DNA of 64,000 nucleotides from DASPKM01 sp963817075. Its GTDB lineage: Bacteria; Bacteroidota; Bacteroidia; Chitinophagales; Chitinophagaceae. Made by a program: the position numbers and the translations under genes. Under the pieces are notes generated by a model that saw nothing but the letters and a program-made list of their open reading frames with translations, made no database searches and was not told the DNA's origin. How positions within the stretch are numbered: the first letter of the stretch is position 1; every line of letters starts with the position of its first letter. The stretch lies in NCBI GenBank assembly GCA_963817075.1, contig CAWFMT010000005.1, positions 744,001-808,000 of the forward strand. The letters run 5' to 3'. This document shows, one piece after another, positions 26,015-34,488 of the stretch.

Positions 26015-26401
26015 ATGGACCGAATCAATTATTCCTCCGGAGCGAAATGGGAAGATATAGTGGGATATAGCAGAGCAGTGAGAATGGGAAACATCATAGA
26101 GATAACAGGCACTGTTGCGGTGGATGAAAACAATGATCTGGTGGGAGGAGATAGTGCTTATGAACAAACCAAGTTCATTATTCAGAAAATTGAAAAAGTC
26201 CTGAAACGTGCTGGTGCAGGACTAGAACACGTTATTCGGACAAGAATTTATGTTACAGATATTTCCCGTTGGGAAGAATACGGGAAGGCGCATGGTGAAT
26301 TTTTTCGGGAGATCAAGCCCTGCACTTCAATGGTAGAAGTAAGTGGTTTAATTCAGCCGGAGTACCTTGTGGAGATAGAAGCCACTGCGATAGTTGCATA
26401 A
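26015..26401 (+). CDS. RidA (YjgF/YER057c/UK114) family protein
   Basis: A 128-residue enamine/imine deaminase-type protein. The start chosen is the ATG at 26015 (MDRINYSSGAKWED); the frame is open upstream but the additional 32 codons run through repeat-adjacent sequence. Typical segments are VGYSRAVRMGNIIEITGTVA, AYEQTKFIIQKIEKVLKRAGAG (helix), HVIRTRIYVTDI and VEVSGLIQPEYLVEIEATAIV. The catalytic arginine expected in RidA near the R-x-x-x-Y-V-T-D strand is present. It most likely belongs to a RidA subfamily rather than canonical RidA. Confidence 0.88.
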   Translation: MDRINYSSGAKWEDIVGYSRAVRMGNIIEITGTVAVDENNDLVGGDSAYEQTKFIIQKIEKVLKRAGAGLEHVIRTRIYVTDISRWEEYGKAHGEFFREIKPCTSMVEVSGLIQPEYLVEIEATAIVA

Positions 26402-26446
26402 TAATTTCGCTAAGATCCATCTGGGTTAGGATTTTGTCTATCATGG

Positions 26447-27838
26447 TTATCGTTTTGTAATTTTCTGTGTGTACGGATTGTTACCTGTCTTATCTAATAT
26501 CCGAACAATATAATTTCCTGATCCAAGAGCATTCAAGCTAACGGCATTCTGTCCGGGATGCAGTTTCATCTGCAATACATTCTGACCTGAAAGATCGAAC
26601 ACCTGTCCTGTGAATGATTCACTGTTGCTTGACAGTTGAATATTCAGTACGTCAAGTGTTGGGTTTGGACCCATTTTCACATTTATTCCTGCTTTGATTT
26701 CAAGTGTTTTTATTGAAGAATAATTAAATTTTCCGTCATGGTCAACCTGCTTAATTCTGTAGTAATTCTTTCCTGAAAGAAGGTCCGTTTGCAGGTATGA
26801 ATATTTTTGTGCGCCGTTTCCATTTCTGGCTTCAATAAATGCAATGCTTTTCCAATTGCTTCCATCAAGGCTGTGCTCAACATAAAAGCCTTTATTGTTG
26901 ACTTGCGCAGAAATTGTCCAGGTTATTTCAGCATCCTGACGGTTCTTTAACTCTACACCAAAATCTTCCCAGGAAACTGGAAGAATACTAATGGGAAAAT
27001 TGCATGAAGTGAGGTCGTTTCCGATACCGTCAACGGTCATGGTGCCTAATAAAGTCCAACTAAAATTTGCATTCAGCCTGAATAATTTATTATCGGGAGT
27101 ATTTGTTGACACATAAAATACGCCCGTGTTTGTAAATGCAATTCCACCAATTGTAGCACCGTTTGGAGTTGCGGTTGTTGGATCAACAATTTTCTGAACC
27201 GTGATGCTTGCTACCGGAGTGGTTGGTAAAGGACCCGTAAGTTTATAAAGTCCATATTGTGTTGCACTCGCAGGAAGAATCCAAAGACTTCCAGTTCCAT
27301 CAATAGCTATATCCCCATATATTCTCGCATTAAAGATTGGAATCAGGTTTGTGCCAAACTGATCATACAACTGTGTGGTTACGGTGGTCCATGTATTTGT
27401 AGCAATGTGGTAATAGAATAGTTTGCCATAGGCATCAATGCAATAATATCCCAGGCCGTCTGCTGTTACGCAACCAAGATTAATGATGGTGGTTGTTCCG
27501 GCAGGGCTGCTAGCTAATATTACAACTGTATTGGTAGCTGGATCAAATGAAACAAACTCCTGAGGAGCCAAAACACTATTCCTTTTAAAGTAATAGAATT
27601 TACCATTAACGTTATTGTACCCCAGGGCATTTGAATAACTTGGAGCATTTCCAGTGTAAGCTGGAGTTAATGCGGTGCCCACACTGCCTGATGTAACATT
27701 TATACGGTGGATCATTCCGCTGGCGGTCAATCCGTAAATAAATGTTGAGGGATTATTGCAGATTTGTGCATTAGCAGTAACCATTCCTGTTGTCAGGATG
27801 ATCAGACTAAAAAGTTTTTTAAGGGTTGCGATGTTCAT
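26447..27838 (-). CDS. Secreted protein with T9SS C-terminal sorting domain
   Basis: A 463-residue exported protein. A signal peptide (1-24, ending TANA) is followed by about 260 residues of beta-propeller-like repeats rich in G-x-L/F-Y and N (FIYGLTASGMIHRINVTSG, GLGYYCIDAYGKLFYY, GSLWILPAS). These resemble the DUF6923-type propellers of Bacteroidota surface proteins; this is inferred from pattern only. A fibronectin-like segment follows (about 285-375, WTISAQVNNKGFYVEHS ... YYRIKQVDHDGKFNYS). The last 85 residues are a type IX sorting domain (GPNPTLDVLNIQL ... SGNYIVRILDKTG). Function unknown; probably cell-surface or adhesive. Confidence 0.82.
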   Translation of the reverse strand: MNIATLKKLFSLIILTTGMVTANAQICNNPSTFIYGLTASGMIHRINVTSGSVGTALTPAYTGNAPSYSNALGYNNVNGKFYYFKRNSVLAPQEFVSFDPATNTVVILASSPAGTTTIINLGCVTADGLGYYCIDAYGKLFYYHIATNTWTTVTTQLYDQFGTNLIPIFNARIYGDIAIDGTGSLWILPASATQYGLYKLTGPLPTTPVASITVQKIVDPTTATPNGATIGGIAFTNTGVFYVSTNTPDNKLFRLNANFSWTLLGTMTVDGIGNDLTSCNFPISILPVSWEDFGVELKNRQDAEITWTISAQVNNKGFYVEHSLDGSNWKSIAFIEARNGNGAQKYSYLQTDLLSGKNYYRIKQVDHDGKFNYSSIKTLEIKAGINVKMGPNPTLDVLNIQLSSNSESFTGQVFDLSGQNVLQMKLHPGQNAVSLNALGSGNYIVRILDKTGNNPYTQKITKR

Positions 27839-28043
27839 AAGGTTCGGTTGCGGCCACCTTCTTGTAAATCCTGGCAGTGATTCATTTATCTAAGAAGGCC
27901 ATCCCATTAACTCCAAATAGATGCCAGTTTATAAACATCTGAGTTGCTGAATGCTATAAGACTGATTCAATTAAAGGATTTCCAACGATGGGAATTTTTT
28001 CCAAAGCTGAGAAGACAGAGCTTTTTTGGACAAGCTCTTGAAC

Positions 28044-28076
28044 GAGGTCGGAAGTCGGAAGTCGGAGGTCTGAAGG
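28044..28076. repeat. Heptamer repeat (ggaagtc)
   Basis: Within the 288-base gap between two minus-strand genes is a run of about four imperfect 7-base units (gaggtcg gaagtcg gaagtcg gaggtct). The rest of the gap holds no recognisable signal apart from a short inverted pair gatcgt/acgatc nearby (28080-28105). Confidence 0.6.
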
Positions 28077-28126
28077 AATGATCGTCAATCGAACAACGAT
28101 CAACGTTTAAAACAAGATCAAATCAA

Positions 28127-29200
28127 TTAAAGTCTTTCGTATAGAGCTCTCAATTTATCCCTGGTCATGATAGTTTCCCAATTCTTTCCCAGGGCATTCT
28201 CCCAAAGAGGTTTCATTCCAAGAGAAACATTGATCATGATATCAAATTGTTGATCAGTCAAACCCTTGCATATATTTTTTGGAATATCGATCTTGTTCTT
28301 CTCCACCATCTTTCTGAATTCTTCGACACCCTCAGGATAGAATTCTTCAATTTGATTCATTACAATACAATTTCCGATTCCATGCTTTGTACCTAATAAA
28401 TAACTAAGTCCATAACTCACTGCGTGTGCTACGCCCACCTGAGAATATGCGATGCTCATTCCTCCTGCATAGGAAGCCATCATGAGTTGGTCATCGCTTT
28501 CATCATCCCATGAAGGTTTATTCAGAAAAACTTCTCTGCATAACTGAAGCGCTTTCTCACCATAGCTCTTGCTGAATTCGTTGAGAAAAGTTCCCTGCAG
28601 ACTTTCAATGCAATGGATATAACAATCCATGCCTGTATAGAATCGTTGATTTACCGGTGCATTGGCTGTAAGTGACGGGTCAAGGACAATCTGATCGAAT
28701 GGAGTGAAATCTGAGTTCATGCCCAGCTTCCTGGTTGGACCCGTGAGAACCGTTGTGCGACTCACCTCTGCACCTGTACCGCTGAGTGTGGGAATCCCAA
28801 CTTTGTAAACCCCGGGTTTTTTTACGAGATCCCATCCCTGATAATCGGAAGCACATCCTGGATTGGTCATCATTAAGGATACAGCCTTTGCGAGGTCCAT
28901 TGTACTTCCTCCACCGATTCCAATAATTCCACTAACTGTTCCAAATTCTTTCTTTAATTGATCGGCCAATGAATCAACGTAGGTGGTTTTGGGTTCACTG
29001 GTTACATCAACGTAGATGATTTTGTCCTTTCCTTCCTGTGGCACTCGCGACTCTAATGATTTTCCTCTGAAAAAATGATCGATCAGAAAGATCATTGGAG
29101 CGTTTTCCAGGCGATGCGGGCGAATAATTTCTTCAAGTTGATCAAAACTCCCCCGCCCGTAGACAACATACCCGATCATTTTAAAGTTTCTGAATTTCAT
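28127..29200 (-). CDS. kdnB: Iron-containing alcohol dehydrogenase, probable Kdo 8-oxidase KdnB
   Basis: A 357-residue Fe-dependent dehydrogenase. Visible are the NAD-binding GIGGGSTMDLAKAV (about 96-109), the GIPTLSGTGAEVS segment, and metal ligands in the D(C)YIHCIES and GVAHAVSYGLSYLLGTKHGIGN histidine regions. The gene lies just downstream of kdsB on the same strand. In Shewanella, KdnB oxidises the C8 of Kdo before KdnA aminates it to give 8-amino-Kdo, and kdnA-kdnB sit with kdsB. The kdsB linkage and the N-terminal pattern (YVVYGRGSFDQLEEI) support KdnB. No KdnA-type aminotransferase is in the window, so the pathway call is inference. Confidence 0.72.
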   Translation of the reverse strand: MKFRNFKMIGYVVYGRGSFDQLEEIIRPHRLENAPMIFLIDHFFRGKSLESRVPQEGKDKIIYVDVTSEPKTTYVDSLADQLKKEFGTVSGIIGIGGGSTMDLAKAVSLMMTNPGCASDYQGWDLVKKPGVYKVGIPTLSGTGAEVSRTTVLTGPTRKLGMNSDFTPFDQIVLDPSLTANAPVNQRFYTGMDCYIHCIESLQGTFLNEFSKSYGEKALQLCREVFLNKPSWDDESDDQLMMASYAGGMSIAYSQVGVAHAVSYGLSYLLGTKHGIGNCIVMNQIEEFYPEGVEEFRKMVEKNKIDIPKNICKGLTDQQFDIMINVSLGMKPLWENALGKNWETIMTRDKLRALYERL

Positions 29201-29240
29201 AGTCGCGAAAATAGAAAGAAATTCAGCACCCTTCAGTTAA

Positions 29241-29474
29241 CCACCCTGTCAGGGTCCATAGAAAACCATGGATCATATTCCCTCTTGTATATCTCGATCA
29301 AATACCACCCTGTCAGGGTCTCCAAAAAACCGACATCCTCATACCATCCTTTAGGATATACATTTGGCTCAACAAATAACCTAGCCTAACCACCCTGTCA
29401 GGGTCTACTCTTTCCGAATATCAAACTCCACCCTGTCAGGGTCTTCGCTTCGCTGCCACCGCTTACAGGGTGGG
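29241..29474. repeat. Four copies of a palindromic 16-mer between kdsB and kdnB
   Basis: The word ccaccctgtcagggtc occurs at 29241-29256, 29305-29320, 29390-29405 and 29428-29443; an inverted partial copy (acagggtggg) follows at 29465-29474. Each copy contains the 13-base palindrome accctg-t-cagggt. Spacing is irregular (64, 85, 38 bases), which excludes CRISPR. The stretch separates two genes that otherwise look like one operon. Confidence 0.85.
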
Positions 29475-29481
29475 AAGAATA

Positions 29482-30207
29482 TTAAAGCAACTTCTCTGCC
29501 TTGCCAAGATCTTCAAGCGTGTCAATCTCAACGCCCATATAATCTGTGACGACCATTCTGATGGGAATGCCATTTTCAAGGTAGCGGAGACATTCAATTT
29601 TTTCAGCATCTTCCAATGGAGAAACAGGCCAGGTAGTAAATTCTATCAACGCATCCTTGCGAAACGCATATACACCAATATGCTCGTAATAAACAAGCTT
29701 GATTTCCCTGTTCCTCGGATAAGGAATTACAGATCTGCTGAAAAATAAAGCATTCCTGTTCTTGTCAATCACCACCTTTACATAATTGGGATCATCAATG
29801 TATTCCTGTTCCTTCAATTCCTGCATCAGTGATCCCACTCGCACTTGTTCATCCTTGAATTGATCCAATAATAATTGAAGTGGCTCTCTTTTTATAAATG
29901 GAGTGTCCCCCTGAACATTTACCACTATATCCATTTCCATCATGGACGCCGCTTCTGCTATACGGTCTGTTCCGGATTCGTGTTCTTTGATACTCTTTAC
30001 CGACTTGCCCCCGGAACCTATGATCTCATCATAAATAATATCACTATCGGTAACTACCACAACTTCGTCAAACAAACCTGTTGCTACAGTAGCTTCATAT
30101 GTTCTGGCAATAACTGATTTCCCACCCAGCTTCGCCATTAATTTTCCATGAAACCTGGTGGCGTTGTAACGGGCAGGTATCAATGCAACTACAGAAGATT
30201 TTTGCAT
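29482..30207 (-). CDS. kdsB: 3-deoxy-manno-octulosonate cytidylyltransferase (CMP-Kdo synthetase)
   Basis: Activates Kdo with CTP for transfer to lipid A. The 241-residue protein begins VVALIPARYNATRFHGKLMAKLGGKSVI, the CMP-sugar synthetase signature (P-A-R-Y-x-S/A-T-R-x-x-G-K). It continues with EVVVVTDSDIIYD, SGTDRIAEA, VVNVQGDTPFI and LEDAEKIECLRYLENG, all conserved in KdsB. The ATG is at 30205-30207. It is upstream of the kdnB-like gene on the same strand and shares the Kdo theme with kdsD at 21.9 kb. Confidence 0.95.
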   Translation of the reverse strand: MQKSSVVALIPARYNATRFHGKLMAKLGGKSVIARTYEATVATGLFDEVVVVTDSDIIYDEIIGSGGKSVKSIKEHESGTDRIAEAASMMEMDIVVNVQGDTPFIKREPLQLLLDQFKDEQVRVGSLMQELKEQEYIDDPNYVKVVIDKNRNALFFSRSVIPYPRNREIKLVYYEHIGVYAFRKDALIEFTTWPVSPLEDAEKIECLRYLENGIPIRMVVTDYMGVEIDTLEDLGKAEKLL

Positions 30208-30259
30208 GAAATGATTCTGGATTATTTCTCAAATGATCTCGCGGTAATAATATTGATTC

Positions 30260-31348
30260 TCATCGGGACAGATAATAATTTCGAATGATCCTACCAAGAT
30301 TAACCACTCCGCTCTTTCCATCGCTATCACCATTATTGGACAAAACAATAATTCCCAGGTTACGCTCCGGTATTAGTTCAACATATGAACTGAAGATTAG
30401 AAAATTGCTTGCATGGAAGGATAACCTGTCTTTCCCCAACACTCCATTATTCCATCCAAATGCATAGTCAAGAACACCAAAGTGCATCACTTCAAAAGTC
30501 TTGCTGCTGAAATATGCCGGCTCACCACGCAAACCCTTGAGGTGTTCCTGCATAAAGGTTGCATAATCTGCGATCGAAATATTAATATCAACAGCAGCCG
30601 CTATTGGCGGGTAGGGCTTTAACCATGTATCCGCGGATTCAGCAGTCAATGAACCATATGATGATGAATGCCCCAACGGTTGTTGAGCAGAAATCTTAGC
30701 TGGCCAACCAAACCTGGCCTGAATTCCAAGCGGCTTATTAATATAGTCCTCTACCATTTTTTCCCAGCTAAGGCCAGAAACCTTTTCCAACATAGAAGCA
30801 GCAATTGCGTAACCCGCAAGTGATTCAATATTTTTTGCTTTCCCTGCTCCGCCTGGTGTTGGTTGTTGCAAAACCCAATTTGCAAATTCCCTCCTCTGAG
30901 TCCGAATGTCAGATTCGAAAAAAGGCATTGCCTGAAAATCTTTGATTGTGCTATAAGCTGCAAGTCCCGTTGAATTTGATAAAAGTCCTTTCAGGTCGAT
31001 GTTCTTGTATTCGGGGAGAAGTCGGGCTTTAAACTGCGGATAAATACTGGCGAAGGTTGTGTTCCAGCTTATTTTCCCTGACTCAACCATTTTAGCTGCG
31101 AGCCAGGATGTAAATGCAAAGGTATTTGTGCCAATGTGAAATCGATCAGAGGTTGACACTGAATCACGGGTTTTCACTTTTCTTACTCCGCTAACGCCGG
31201 ACTGCAAAATACTATCGGAACTAAACACGATATAGGCAATCGCGGGTATGCTTCTCATCCGGCGAATGGAATCTGCTGATTTAATGAACTGCTGACCAAA
31301 TGATTGTAGTCCAAGCAAAAGAATAATAAGAACTGTACTCGTTTTCAT
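30260..31348 (-). CDS. Beta-lactamase-fold (S12) protein lacking catalytic residues
   Basis: A 362-residue exported protein of the PF00144/class C beta-lactamase fold. The start chosen is the ATG 31346-31348, which gives a clean signal peptide (MKTSTVLIILLLGLQSFGQ) and a 4-base gap from the upstream gene. The fold landmarks are readable, but all three active-site motifs are altered. The S-x-x-K position reads T74-N-T-F77, the Y-x-N position reads E-S-L before AGYAIAASMLEKV, and the H/K-x-G position reads H-A-S. It should therefore be a non-hydrolytic binding or structural homologue. It is probably co-transcribed with the fatty acid hydroxylase gene ahead of it. Confidence 0.8.
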   Translation of the reverse strand: MKTSTVLIILLLGLQSFGQQFIKSADSIRRMRSIPAIAYIVFSSDSILQSGVSGVRKVKTRDSVSTSDRFHIGTNTFAFTSWLAAKMVESGKISWNTTFASIYPQFKARLLPEYKNIDLKGLLSNSTGLAAYSTIKDFQAMPFFESDIRTQRREFANWVLQQPTPGGAGKAKNIESLAGYAIAASMLEKVSGLSWEKMVEDYINKPLGIQARFGWPAKISAQQPLGHSSSYGSLTAESADTWLKPYPPIAAAVDINISIADYATFMQEHLKGLRGEPAYFSSKTFEVMHFGVLDYAFGWNNGVLGKDRLSFHASNFLIFSSYVELIPERNLGIIVLSNNGDSDGKSGVVNLGRIIRNYYLSR

Positions 31349-31352
31349 TTTT

Positions 31353-32213
31353 TTAGTTTTCTGGTTGCGGATTGCTATCGCTGAATTTACTGCCAATGGG
31401 CGCACGATATTCCTGAAAAGGTACTTGCAAAAGATTGGCCATGCTATTATGCTCTTCCTCTTTCTGGTGGGTATCGATTCCGTATCTGAGACTTGAAACT
31501 TCTTTCACTTTTGCAAAGGTTCCAAAAATCCTGTCCCAGATTGAAAATATATTACCATAGTTAGTATCTGTGAGTGGTTGCGTATAATGATGATGAACCT
31601 TATGCATATTAGGTGAGACGATGATCCAGCTAATAGCGTTGTCCAGCCAGTTGGGAAGTCTGATGTTTGCGTGATTAAATTGGGAAAGGGCTGCAGACAA
31701 GGTCTGGTAAAGCAGGAACAACCAGGCAGGAGCTCCCGTAATCAACACAGCCAGCAAGGTAAACACAGCCCTGAAAACACTTTCACCAGGATGATGTCGG
31801 TTTGCAGTTGTGGTATCCACCCATGTGTCAGTATGATGCACTAGATGAAACTTCCACATCCATTTTACCTTATGCTGAATATAATGTATCCAGTAAGCGC
31901 TGATGAGATCAAGCAACATCAGGCCCAATAAAATATATAACCAAAGGGGAAGTGTCCAAAGATGTAATATTCCAAAATTGTTATTTACTGCCCACCGACT
32001 AGTTTCAAATATCGCAACAGCAAATAAAAAGTTCACCAATATGGTAGTTGCTGTGAAGAAGAGATTCAATCCTGCATGACGATAACGCTTAAACTTCATT
32101 CTGAAAAGAGGAAAGATGCCTTCGAGCATCCAGAATAGCAAAAGTCCACCTGCAAGTATAAAGGAACGGGCGATCGGAGAAACGTTTTCGAAAAAATCAA
32201 CCAGGAATTGCAT
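31353..32213 (-). CDS. Sterol desaturase / fatty acid hydroxylase family protein
   Basis: A 286-residue integral-membrane di-iron oxygenase. ATG at 32211-32213; a TTG two codons earlier is not needed. Four hydrophobic segments surround the histidine clusters HYIQH, HLVHH and HHPGE (about residues 115-150) and HKVHHH (about 210-215), the standard H-x3-4-H / H-x-x-H-H set. The substrate is probably an acyl chain or isoprenoid of membrane lipids; it cannot be decided from sequence. Four bases before the beta-lactamase-like gene, so likely an operon. Confidence 0.88.
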   Translation of the reverse strand: MQFLVDFFENVSPIARSFILAGGLLLFWMLEGIFPLFRMKFKRYRHAGLNLFFTATTILVNFLFAVAIFETSRWAVNNNFGILHLWTLPLWLYILLGLMLLDLISAYWIHYIQHKVKWMWKFHLVHHTDTWVDTTTANRHHPGESVFRAVFTLLAVLITGAPAWLFLLYQTLSAALSQFNHANIRLPNWLDNAISWIIVSPNMHKVHHHYTQPLTDTNYGNIFSIWDRIFGTFAKVKEVSSLRYGIDTHQKEEEHNSMANLLQVPFQEYRAPIGSKFSDSNPQPEN

Positions 32214-32262
32214 CTTCAATTCGTTATGCCTTCAACAAGTTACAAATTAATGTGGGTTGGCG

Positions 32263-32694
32263 CTAATCAGCAGGCAGTTCAATAGATGAAAGATTATCAG
32301 CGGTATAGCCACAATTTGTACATCGATATTCCGCCCTGGTCTGTTCATTGCTGCCGGTAAGAAATCTATTGAAAAGTACTCCCAAAATAGTTGCAGGCTT
32401 GCTTGACCTCACCAATCTCTGCATGGAAGTTTTTTTGCAATTTGGACATGGCAAGGTCTTCAGAAATTCTGATTCAAACTCATCCAACATCATATTAACC
32501 CTGTTCAAATCTTCTGATCTAACCATGAGTTTCATTCCCCCGATAGCAGGGCTAAGCAATGGATCGATAGTAATGGTGTTCTCATCCTTGATATAGCAAT
32601 CAATTCCTTCTTCCTTTAAGCGCAGTAAAAGAATATTTGCGTAGATGTAATTGTCGAAGGTCCGGATGGGGACGTAGGATGAATCAGTATTCAC
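32263..32694 (-). CDS. DUF2007 protein with zinc ribbon
   Basis: A 143-residue cytoplasmic protein. Residues about 8-75 match DUF2007, a small ferredoxin-like fold (YANILLLRLKEEGIDCYIKDENT ... GMKLMVRSEDLNRV; quoted in part). The C-terminal part has a zinc ribbon with CPNC and CTNC pairs. The frame begins with GTG (32692-32694); no ATG is available until the middle of the domain, so GTG is the likely start. Function unknown. It lies between the hydroxylase and dnaN on the same strand. Confidence 0.8.
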   Translation of the reverse strand: MNTDSSYVPIRTFDNYIYANILLLRLKEEGIDCYIKDENTITIDPLLSPAIGGMKLMVRSEDLNRVNMMLDEFESEFLKTLPCPNCKKTSMQRLVRSSKPATILGVLFNRFLTGSNEQTRAEYRCTNCGYTADNLSSIELPAD

Positions 32695-32731
32695 TCAGTG
32701 AAGATAGATAGTAGGGAATAATAAATAATGA

Positions 32732-33847
32732 TCAGGCATTCAGCATTAGAGGCATCACCAGCATCAGCAGATCTTCGTTCTCATCCTGATCAACTGGTTT
32801 GATAATTCCTGCCTTGGTAGAAGTTGATAATTCGATCCGCACTTCATCGCTATCAGTTGCATTCAGCATTTCAATCAGGAACCTCGCATTGAAGGCGATC
32901 TGAAGATCTTCTCCATCATATTGACATTTCATTCTTTCAGTTCCTTCAAAACTGAAATCCACATCCTGTGCGGCCAGTTGCAATTCACTTCCAGTTATAT
33001 TTAATACAACCTGGTTGGTGCTCTTGTTGCTGAATACACTTACGCGACGCAAGGCTCCCTGGAAATCGACTCTGTTAACCGTGAGCTTGTATGGATTGTC
33101 CGCAGGAATCACCACTTTATAATCTGGGAATCGCGCATCTATCAACCGGCAACTCATTTGGGTTGTTCCGTGAGTAACAAACAAATGATTGCTATTATAA
33201 TTCACAGTGAGCTCGTCATCATTATTAGGCAGCGCAGATTTTAGAAGATTCAATGGTTTTTTCGGAACGATGACTGAATCTGTCTTAGGGCAGCTTACAT
33301 CAGTCCTCTTGAATCTTACAAGTCTGTGCGCATCTGTTGCCACGAATTGAACTCCCTTCTTATCCATTTCAAAATAAACTCCAGTCATCGCAGGGCGAAG
33401 ATCATCATTGCTAACAGCAAACAAAGTTTTGTTGATCGCCGTCACAAGAGCTGAAGAAGTGATGGTGAAAGAAGTAGTATCATCCGCTACCGGTTCTTTT
33501 GGAAAATTGTCCGGATTCTCCCCCATCACCTTGTACTTACCATTGTCAGATGTGATCTCAATGGCAAAATGTTTATCAATGTTGAATGTAAGGGGCTGAT
33601 CAGGAATGTTCTTCAGTGAATCCATCAGGATCTTGGCTGGAATGCAAACCTTCCCACTGTCCTTGGCTTCAACATCCAGCTGGACTTTCATAACTGTTTC
33701 CAGGTCCGTAGCAACAACAGTGAGTCTGTTCTTTTCAACTTCGAAAAGAAAATCTTCAAGAATAGGAAGTACTGTATTTGCATTGATGACCCCGCTAATC
33801 TGCTGCAGTTGTTTGAGTAAAACTGATGAGGAAACAATAAACTTCAT
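32732..33847 (-). CDS. dnaN: DNA polymerase III subunit beta (sliding clamp)
   Basis: The ring-shaped clamp that tethers the replicative polymerase to DNA. The 371-residue protein starts at the ATG 33845-33847 (MKFIVSSSVLLKQL), the canonical N-terminus; the open frame further upstream has no homology-like content. Three clamp domains are readable, with the conserved ATDAHRLV, VPKKPLNLL, RLIDARFPDY and C-terminal LLMLVMPLMLNA. The gene is not beside dnaA or gyrB, as is usual for Bacteroidota. No origin-like feature is seen nearby. Confidence 0.96.
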   Translation of the reverse strand: MKFIVSSSVLLKQLQQISGVINANTVLPILEDFLFEVEKNRLTVVATDLETVMKVQLDVEAKDSGKVCIPAKILMDSLKNIPDQPLTFNIDKHFAIEITSDNGKYKVMGENPDNFPKEPVADDTTSFTITSSALVTAINKTLFAVSNDDLRPAMTGVYFEMDKKGVQFVATDAHRLVRFKRTDVSCPKTDSVIVPKKPLNLLKSALPNNDDELTVNYNSNHLFVTHGTTQMSCRLIDARFPDYKVVIPADNPYKLTVNRVDFQGALRRVSVFSNKSTNQVVLNITGSELQLAAQDVDFSFEGTERMKCQYDGEDLQIAFNARFLIEMLNATDSDEVRIELSTSTKAGIIKPVDQDENEDLLMLVMPLMLNA

Positions 33848-33911
33848 ATGCCAGTGGGATGATTGTAGGTTGGTGGCGAAACTAAGGATTTTTATGGTAC
33901 AGCCAACCAAA

Positions 33912-34334
33912 TCAGGATGCTGGTGGATTTCCTGTGGAACTGAAGGAAGTCGCCCATCTCAGGCAGGGAATTAAGAGCAGAAGTCCGATCATGCAAAAGG
34001 CGATCAGGTGAATTTGAATACCGGTCCAGACCATCGCGAGAATTGAACCAGCCGCATAACCCAAGCCAATTAGAATAGCCTGCCACCAGGCCTTTCTCTT
34101 TAATTGCCGCAATTCTTTCGAAAGAAATAAAACCCATATCCCTGAAAGCGGCAGCATAATGCTGCTGAACACCCAGATGTTCTTAACTACATGGACCATG
34201 TCCTCTCGTATACTTCCTACCTTGATTCCGGTAAGGACCTCAGCTGTCCCAAGAGTTGCATGAGGAATTGTTGCGAGAATAAGTAGAATGCCCGCCGTCC
34301 GGCTTGTCTGGTATAGGAGTTTTTGTTTTGCCAT
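33912..34334 (-). CDS. Hypothetical four-helix membrane protein
   Basis: A 140-residue protein with four predicted membrane helices (about 12-35, 50-70, 85-105, 108-127) and short basic loops such as SKELRQLKRKAWW. No family recognised with confidence; small Bacteroidota membrane proteins of this size are common. It ends about 64 bases before the dnaN start on the same strand. The end of the frame (SSTGNPPAS) is polar. Transport or signalling cannot be claimed. Confidence 0.65.
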   Translation of the reverse strand: MAKQKLLYQTSRTAGILLILATIPHATLGTAEVLTGIKVGSIREDMVHVVKNIWVFSSIMLPLSGIWVLFLSKELRQLKRKAWWQAILIGLGYAAGSILAMVWTGIQIHLIAFCMIGLLLLIPCLRWATSFSSTGNPPAS

Positions 34335-34488
34335 GAACCTGGTTTGAAAAATACACCATAATTGATCAAGTCAAAAGAACTGCTGAAATGAATAGCGCTG
34401 AAAGATGGATATGGATCTCTTCAGACTTTATCCCAGTCTAGAATTTGTATCTTGCCTCTTAAGACATTTTTGATTGGCTAGCAAATGA

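Noticed and set aside
29241..29443. Four 16-base palindromic repeats suggesting a short CRISPR array
   Set aside because: Spacing is irregular (38-85 bases), the repeat is too short, and no cas genes or leader are present.
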